DNA of 64,000 nucleotides from Trematomus loennbergii. Its lineage: Eukaryota > Chordata > Actinopteri > Perciformes > Nototheniidae. Where the stretch lies: the NCBI GenBank assembly GCA_012861695.1, contig JAAOOA010000126.1, forward strand, positions 476,001 through 540,000, read 5' to 3'. Below the pieces are notes generated by a model. The model was not told the origin of the DNA. It worked only from the letters and a program-made list of their open reading frames with translations, and ran no database searches. Both the position numbers and the translations under genes were made by a program. Positions within the stretch are counted from its first letter, which is position 1. Every line of letters starts with the position of its first letter. Positions 59,442 to 64,000 of the stretch are shown piece after piece.

Positions 59442-60164
59442 CAGTGGCGAGCCGTCAGGGCCCTCTAGGCCCTCTGTGAGGGCCTAAGATATTCCAAAAA
59501 ATAATATTTAAAAACATTAAAAAAAAAGATATTTTTTTAATATTATTTTTGTTATATTTTTCATTAGTTTTACCGAAAAAAAACTTGATTTAATAAAATA
59601 ACATTTCCAAATAAATAAATCCTTCGAATCTGCCTGTTCAGTCTCTGTTGAATGTGGGTTACATGAAAGAAGCTCGCCTGGCCCTCTCTGCGATTCACAG
59701 AGGGTTGCTATTGTAACTGAACGAGAGAGTAATGTCAAATGACAGTACAATTGACCAATCATATCTTCCCTCTAAATGGGTGGGTTTTATTATCGCGGAC
59801 TAGATGACAAGTTCCGCCCGCTGTGAAACTTTTCTTGTTTCCATAGCAACAACAACTTCCTGTCAACAGCGTGAACTCGCCTTCAAAATAAAAGCATGCC
59901 AAATTACACTTAAGACATACAACTGCAATGAAAGTAACAAACACAATGCAATATCATTTTCAATGTCAAAGAACACAAATTGGGTTCACAGGTGTTGTTT
60001 TGTGTGGTAGAGGGTCGCTGTCATTGATGCGTTTTGCACCCTGGGCCGTTGTTTTGATATTCCGCTGAAGTATACGCTGTGACGTAATAACTCTTTTTTT
60101 TTTTTTTTCGAGGGAAGGGGTGGGGGTCAGAGGGCCTAGGTATAAAGCTCACGGCTCGCCACTG
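59442..60164 (-). mobile_element. hAT-type element, CAGTGGCGAGCCGT family, complete
   Basis: Inverted ends are flanked by the 8-bp duplication GTTATTGG (59434-59441 and 60165-60172). It is inverted relative to the copy at 21973-22718. 723 bp, non-autonomous. Confidence 0.87.
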
Positions 60165-60172
60165 GTTATTGG

Positions 60173-61390
60173 AAAATAGTTCCACAAAACATGAACAGCA
60201 AACATCATGCTCTGTGAGTCATCCAGAATCAAAAGGAGAGTCATTCGTATTCCCTTTTTTTATTAATGTAATATGAACCTGCAAAGCAACTAAAGCTGTC
60301 AGACTGGAAATGACTGATGCCAAAATATCCTTTAAGAAAGTGCCATTGAAAGTTACTTCTTGAAGGGTAAAATAAGTAAAAAATCCAACTCGAAGTAGCA
60401 ATAAATCAGAAAGAAAGAAAACTTAACTCCCCCGGTGTCGAGAAACATCGGTGGATTTTTCTTTTTAAGTTTAAAAGTTCAAGTAAGCCACAAAAAACAT
60501 TTGATTTTAAATGTATACATCACCAAGTTGACTAAATGAATTGCTTAAAGGACATCAAGTTAATCGGCCCTCCTACTTAACATCACTATTACTATCTTAA
60601 GAAATAAAGTTCCTCAGTAGTGGAACGACTTTATATTCTGCAGAACAAATAATACTATTTCCTCCGTGGTTTTCCGCCTGTCTCATTACATTTCATCGAC
60701 CTGGTGGGATCTTTTGGGAAATAATATTTTGTGTTCAGAATTTGTGTGTGAAGCATAAATGAAATGTGATTTGACGAGTTGACGAATAAAGTCCTGAGAG
60801 AAGTCTGTATCCTTCAGTCCACAGGGTCACAGGGAAAAAGCTCCTATTGTACTGACGGGGAAAAATAAATAATCCGGTTCAGTGACTCTGAGATAAATCC
60901 TGTGTGTGGAAACAGAAGGCAGCTTTTCATAACAGTTTCAGGGTTTGTTTGCTCCTCTGAAGCCCTGAGATCTATATCTTCTATAGCTTTATGTCTGATT
61001 TTATATCCACCCTGTGCAAGGGAATAATATCATTTTAAAGCTTTAGCAGGAGTCTTTATCGGCTGCTATTTCAAGTAGAGAATAAGTCAAACCTGCTGTT
61101 TTGTGAGACACAATGCAGAGGAAATGATTGTGCTGCAAACCCCTCGGACTTCCATTTCTATCTTTTGTGTTTCGACAGATGCATTCAGCCAGTTAGAGAT
61201 AACGGCAATAAGCAGGCAGCCACACAAAGGGCCGGAGAGTGATAAAGATTTCAGGCCAAACTAATCTGTCATGGCTGACTGAGAGGCTGTGTAATAATAA
61301 TAATAAGCAGGCCTGGGGTCTACAACATTTACCATTTTTTGTAGAATTATTTAAATTTTAAATTTTTCTTTATTCTTGTTTAACCACCAT
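60173..61390. other. fat2 intron, no feature
   Basis: No exon or element recognised. Confidence 0.5.
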
Positions 61391-61740
61391 ATATGCCGTT
61401 TCCATGGAAACGCATCCCTCGCCATAAAAGACGATGTCGCTATAACTCCTATGAAAATGTTCAAAAAGTGCTCAAACTTCACATGTGTGCTAACAGTCCA
61501 GCCGTGAAGACATCTACGGGACAGTTTTGAGATTTCTTCAAATGCCGTTGCCATGGCAACACAATGCTCACCATGAAACACGGTTTTCTCATAACTTCAG
61601 TGGAAATGCTCCAAACGGCCCAAAACTTCACAGGTTTGGTAACAATGCAGCCATCAACGCATCTAAGCGTATTATGGGATGTCATCAAATGCCGTTGTCA
61701 TGGCGACAGATCATTCGCCATCAAGTTAGTTCAAAAGTTT
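61391..61740. repeat. Degenerate ~148-bp tandem repeat with RFX-like palindromes
   Basis: Three diverged units are each marked by a palindrome: GTTTCCATGGAAAC (61398), GTTGCCATGGCAAC (61547), GTTGTCATGGCGAC (61694). Each is followed by a CGCCAT/CACCATGAAA-like stretch and CTTCACA. GTTGCCATGGCAAC is the consensus X-box bound by RFX factors. Whether it is used is unknown. Confidence 0.7.
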
Positions 61741-62080
61741 GCAGTTCAAATATTCTGCTGCTTTTCCAAGCCTTTTAACTTTCTTTTCTTCTCTCATCAC
61801 ACATTCAAGCCCCCGGTGTTCATGTATCATTTCAATTCTTCACTTTCTTCTTACACATTACATTTCAGCATAGCAGTTTAGCGTCAGCTTTTCAGCATAA
61901 AGCATTCCCACTAGCAATTTCTTCAGGAATTGCATTCTCTAGTTTTATATTTTATTCTCCATTTCTTGTCTTTTTTTTTCGTCCTGTGTTATTTGACTTT
62001 TCTTTGGTTTTAAATGTTTTTTTTCAACCACAAAGTCATGTGTTATTTGGGAGGGGTAGTATTTTCTGATGTGAAGATTT
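61741..62080. other. fat2 intron, pyrimidine-rich
   Basis: T/C-rich intron without a recognisable feature. Confidence 0.5.
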
Positions 62081-62190
62081 TGATTTAGTTTAGATTTGTA
62101 ATAAAGGATATAAGCTATATATCTATAGTTTCAGTGAAGTTCAGAGTCTCCTCTTCAGTCACTAACCTCCGCCGGTGTCCTCCTCGCAGA
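62081..62190. repeat. Partial duplicate of the laminin-G exon end and its donor
   Basis: The stretch AATAAAGGATATAAG to CCGGTGTCCTCCTCGCAGAC is a diverged copy of 62213-62312, which spans the donor and last codons of the laminin-G/EGF exon. The duplicate reads CACTAACCTCC where the real donor reads CACTCACCTCC. Confidence 0.7.
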
Positions 62191-62288
62191 CGTTGATTTA
62201 ATTCAGATTTTTAATAAAGGATATAAGTTATACACCAATATTTTTGGGAACTTTGAATAGCTTTAGGTCTCCTCTCCAGTTCACTCAC

Positions 62289-62715
62289 CTCCTCCAGCAT
62301 CCTCCTCGCAGACCCCCTGGTTCTGACAGGGGTTTGTGTCACAGGCCCCCCTCCGGCTGCAGCATTGGTACGACCCGAACACCCTCCTGCTGCCAGGCCC
62401 CGCCCACTCCGACGCATCCCCCACTCTGATTGGCTCCCCGTTGAGTTGCAGGCCCTCCAAGCAGCCGCTGAAGTTACCAAGATGTTCTGGAGTGGAGGAA
62501 GCGAAGAGCAAACCACCCTGGGAGCTCAGCATCCTGCAGGGCTGCGTTAGGGAGAGGGAGGACGGATGCTGCTGATCCAGGGTCAGCCTCAGGGCGCTGG
62601 AGTTGACCTCCAACAGGACGCTGTGCCACCTGCCGTCTGACACCAGGTCAGATCTGATCCGTAACACAGCGATGTTCCCACAGCTGAAGCTAAACTGCAG
62701 CTCTCCGCCCGCCAG
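62289..62715 (-). CDS. fat2: FAT2 laminin-G/EGF exon (5'-most in window)
   Basis: Acceptor CTCCTCCTCAG, donor GGAG/GTGAGT, 427 bp, phase 0 to phase 1. It encodes the second half of a laminin-G domain (LRIRSDLVSDGRWHSVLLEV, LRLTLDQQHP, GGLLFASSTPEHLGNFSGCL, EGLQLNGEPI) and the start of an EGF repeat (CDTNPCQNQGVCEEDAG). The DGRWHSV and F.GCL..L.LNG blocks are standard laminin-G signatures. The cadherin repeats and the first part of laminin-G are beyond 64000. A hAT element starts only 41 bp upstream of this exon. Confidence 0.9.
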
Positions 62716-62755
62716 CTGAGGAGGAGGAAGAGAGGAAGAGTTAGGAACAATATAA

Positions 62756-63335
62756 CAGTGGCGAGCCGTGAGCTTTATACCTAGGCCCTCTGACCCCCAC
62801 CAATTCCCTCGAAAAAAAGAAAAAAAAAGTTATTACGTCATAGCGTATACTTCAGCGGAATATCAAAACAACGGCCCAGGGTGCAAAACGCATCAATGAC
62901 AGCGACCCTCTACCACACAAAACAACACCTGTGAACCCAATTTGTGTTCTTTGACATTGAAAATGATATTGCATTGTGTTTGTTACTTTCGTTGCAGTTG
63001 TATGTCTTAAGTGTAATTTGGCATGCTTTTATTTTGAAGGCGAGTTCACGCTGTTGACAGGAAGTTGTTGTTGCTATGGAAACAAGAAAAGTTTCACAGC
63101 GGGCGGAACTTGTCATAAAGTCCGCGATAATAAAACCCACCCATTTAGAGGGAAGATATGATTGGTCAATTGTACTGTCATTTGACATTACTCTCTCGTT
63201 CAGTTACTATAGCGACCCTCTGTGAATCGCAGAGAGGGCCAGACGAGCTTCTTTCATGTAACCCTTCACATTCAACAGAGACTGAACAGGCAGATTCGAA
63301 GGATTTATTTCTTTGGAAATGTTATTTTTAAATAC
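62756..63335 (+). mobile_element. hAT-type element, CAGTGGCGAGCCGT family, truncated
   Basis: The left end CAGTGGCGAGCCGTGAGC and the interior match 21973-22550, but the sequence diverges at about 63335 and the right end is absent. It sits in the fat2 intron beside the laminin-G exon. Confidence 0.75.
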
Positions 63336-64000
63336 ATCATGTTTTATTGATTTATTTGTCCAGTTATTGCAGTGTGTAATTATTCCCCTGGAAGTATTGA
63401 TTGGGGTGTTTGCAGCATGAACACTTTTATAGTCTTTATATAAATCATTAGGGTCTAAAAGTATTACATCGAAGACTCTCACCACTGATACGTGAAATCA
63501 CGATGTTCTGTTAAATGCTTCCCTGAACAACACCACACTCATTAATTCAGTATTTCATCAGCGCGTCGTCTCTTTATATTTCTGCACGTTCAGCGATCCT
63601 ACGAACAAGAAAGCCAGCAGCAGCTTTTATCTCTTCATGTCTCCTGCATGTAAAGAAGGGCTCCTCGTATCTTAACCTCTCAAATATACACTGTGTTCAG
63701 CAAATTGCAAAGCCTCACACTGAAGGCTGTGTTTCATTATGATCTGCTCTCTCGGCCCTGCTTCTCTAATCGATGAAGCTTAACGAGCTGTTCTCTGTTT
63801 TGTTCTGCAGATTTATTTCTTTCTCGGAGTCTGCTTTCCATAAAACTCTTTCCTATAAAACGGTTGCTCTGCAGGAGTTCTGTTTGACTCCTCGTGGAGA
63901 TAACAAAAAAAGGAACAGGAATTATTTATTTTGTAGGAACTCTTCTCCTGGATTAATGACGGCACACTGCGATAGCTTATCATTGGAAGATGCTGAAGAA
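63336..64000. other. fat2 intron, right edge
   Basis: No exon of the upstream laminin-G or cadherin region is recognised before the window ends. Confidence 0.5.

Overview
This window is from a teleost fish genome. It carries two intron-containing vertebrate genes on the minus strand, many fish DNA transposons and LINE tails, long (CA/GT)n tracts, and several kilobase-scale minisatellites. I see no prokaryotic features. Roughly 95% of the window is intron, intergenic DNA or repeat, and most long open frames are minisatellite or microsatellite artefacts.

Genes. (1) The 3' end of fat2, an atypical giant cadherin, is read right to left. Six exons between 62715 and 46606 encode the end of a laminin-G domain, two EGF repeats, a membrane-proximal cysteine-rich stretch, the transmembrane helix and the complete cytoplasmic tail. 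The tail ends in a diagnostic SDYGSCEEVMF. The cadherin repeats lie beyond the right edge. (2) About 15 kb downstream, on the same strand, is a complete two-exon melatonin receptor: exon 1 at 31874-31676, a 15.1-kb intron, and exon 2 at 16552-15784. It is a Gi-type class A receptor with NRY and NAxxY motifs and an unusually short tail. Human FAT1 lies next to MTNR1A and FAT3 next to MTNR1B in this same tandem order, so this is a third member of that paralogous arrangement. (3) At the left edge are minus-strand exons of the teleost NLR (NLRC3-like) type, with an orphan exon and a duplicated 5' region at 7.7-11 kb.

Layout. 1-14.3 kb: NLR 5' exons and a duplicated copy of the same segment, expanded by a 57-bp satellite, a 72-bp minisatellite and a TTAA-target transposon. 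15.8-31.9 kb: the receptor; its intron holds TTAA- and hAT-type elements, a 37-bp and a 14-bp minisatellite, and a 2.55-kb tandem array of about 2.5 copies. 32-46 kb: intergenic DNA with LINE tails, a hAT element, and a 4.26-kb PIF/Harbinger transposon carrying both of its genes, nested inside a TTAA-target element. 46.6-64 kb: fat2, whose introns hold two more 72-bp arrays, a perfect 57-bp array, an 80-copy 19-bp array and three hAT-family copies.

Both conserved host genes contain exactly one missing base each, and the Harbinger genes contain several. Most fall in short homopolymers, which looks like assembly indel error rather than gene death. I found no unknown enzymatic system. The most unusual signals are the fat2-melatonin receptor linkage, the three dispersed 72-bp arrays whose every unit carries a MITF/TFE-type E-box, and transposons sitting 15-41 bp from splice sites.
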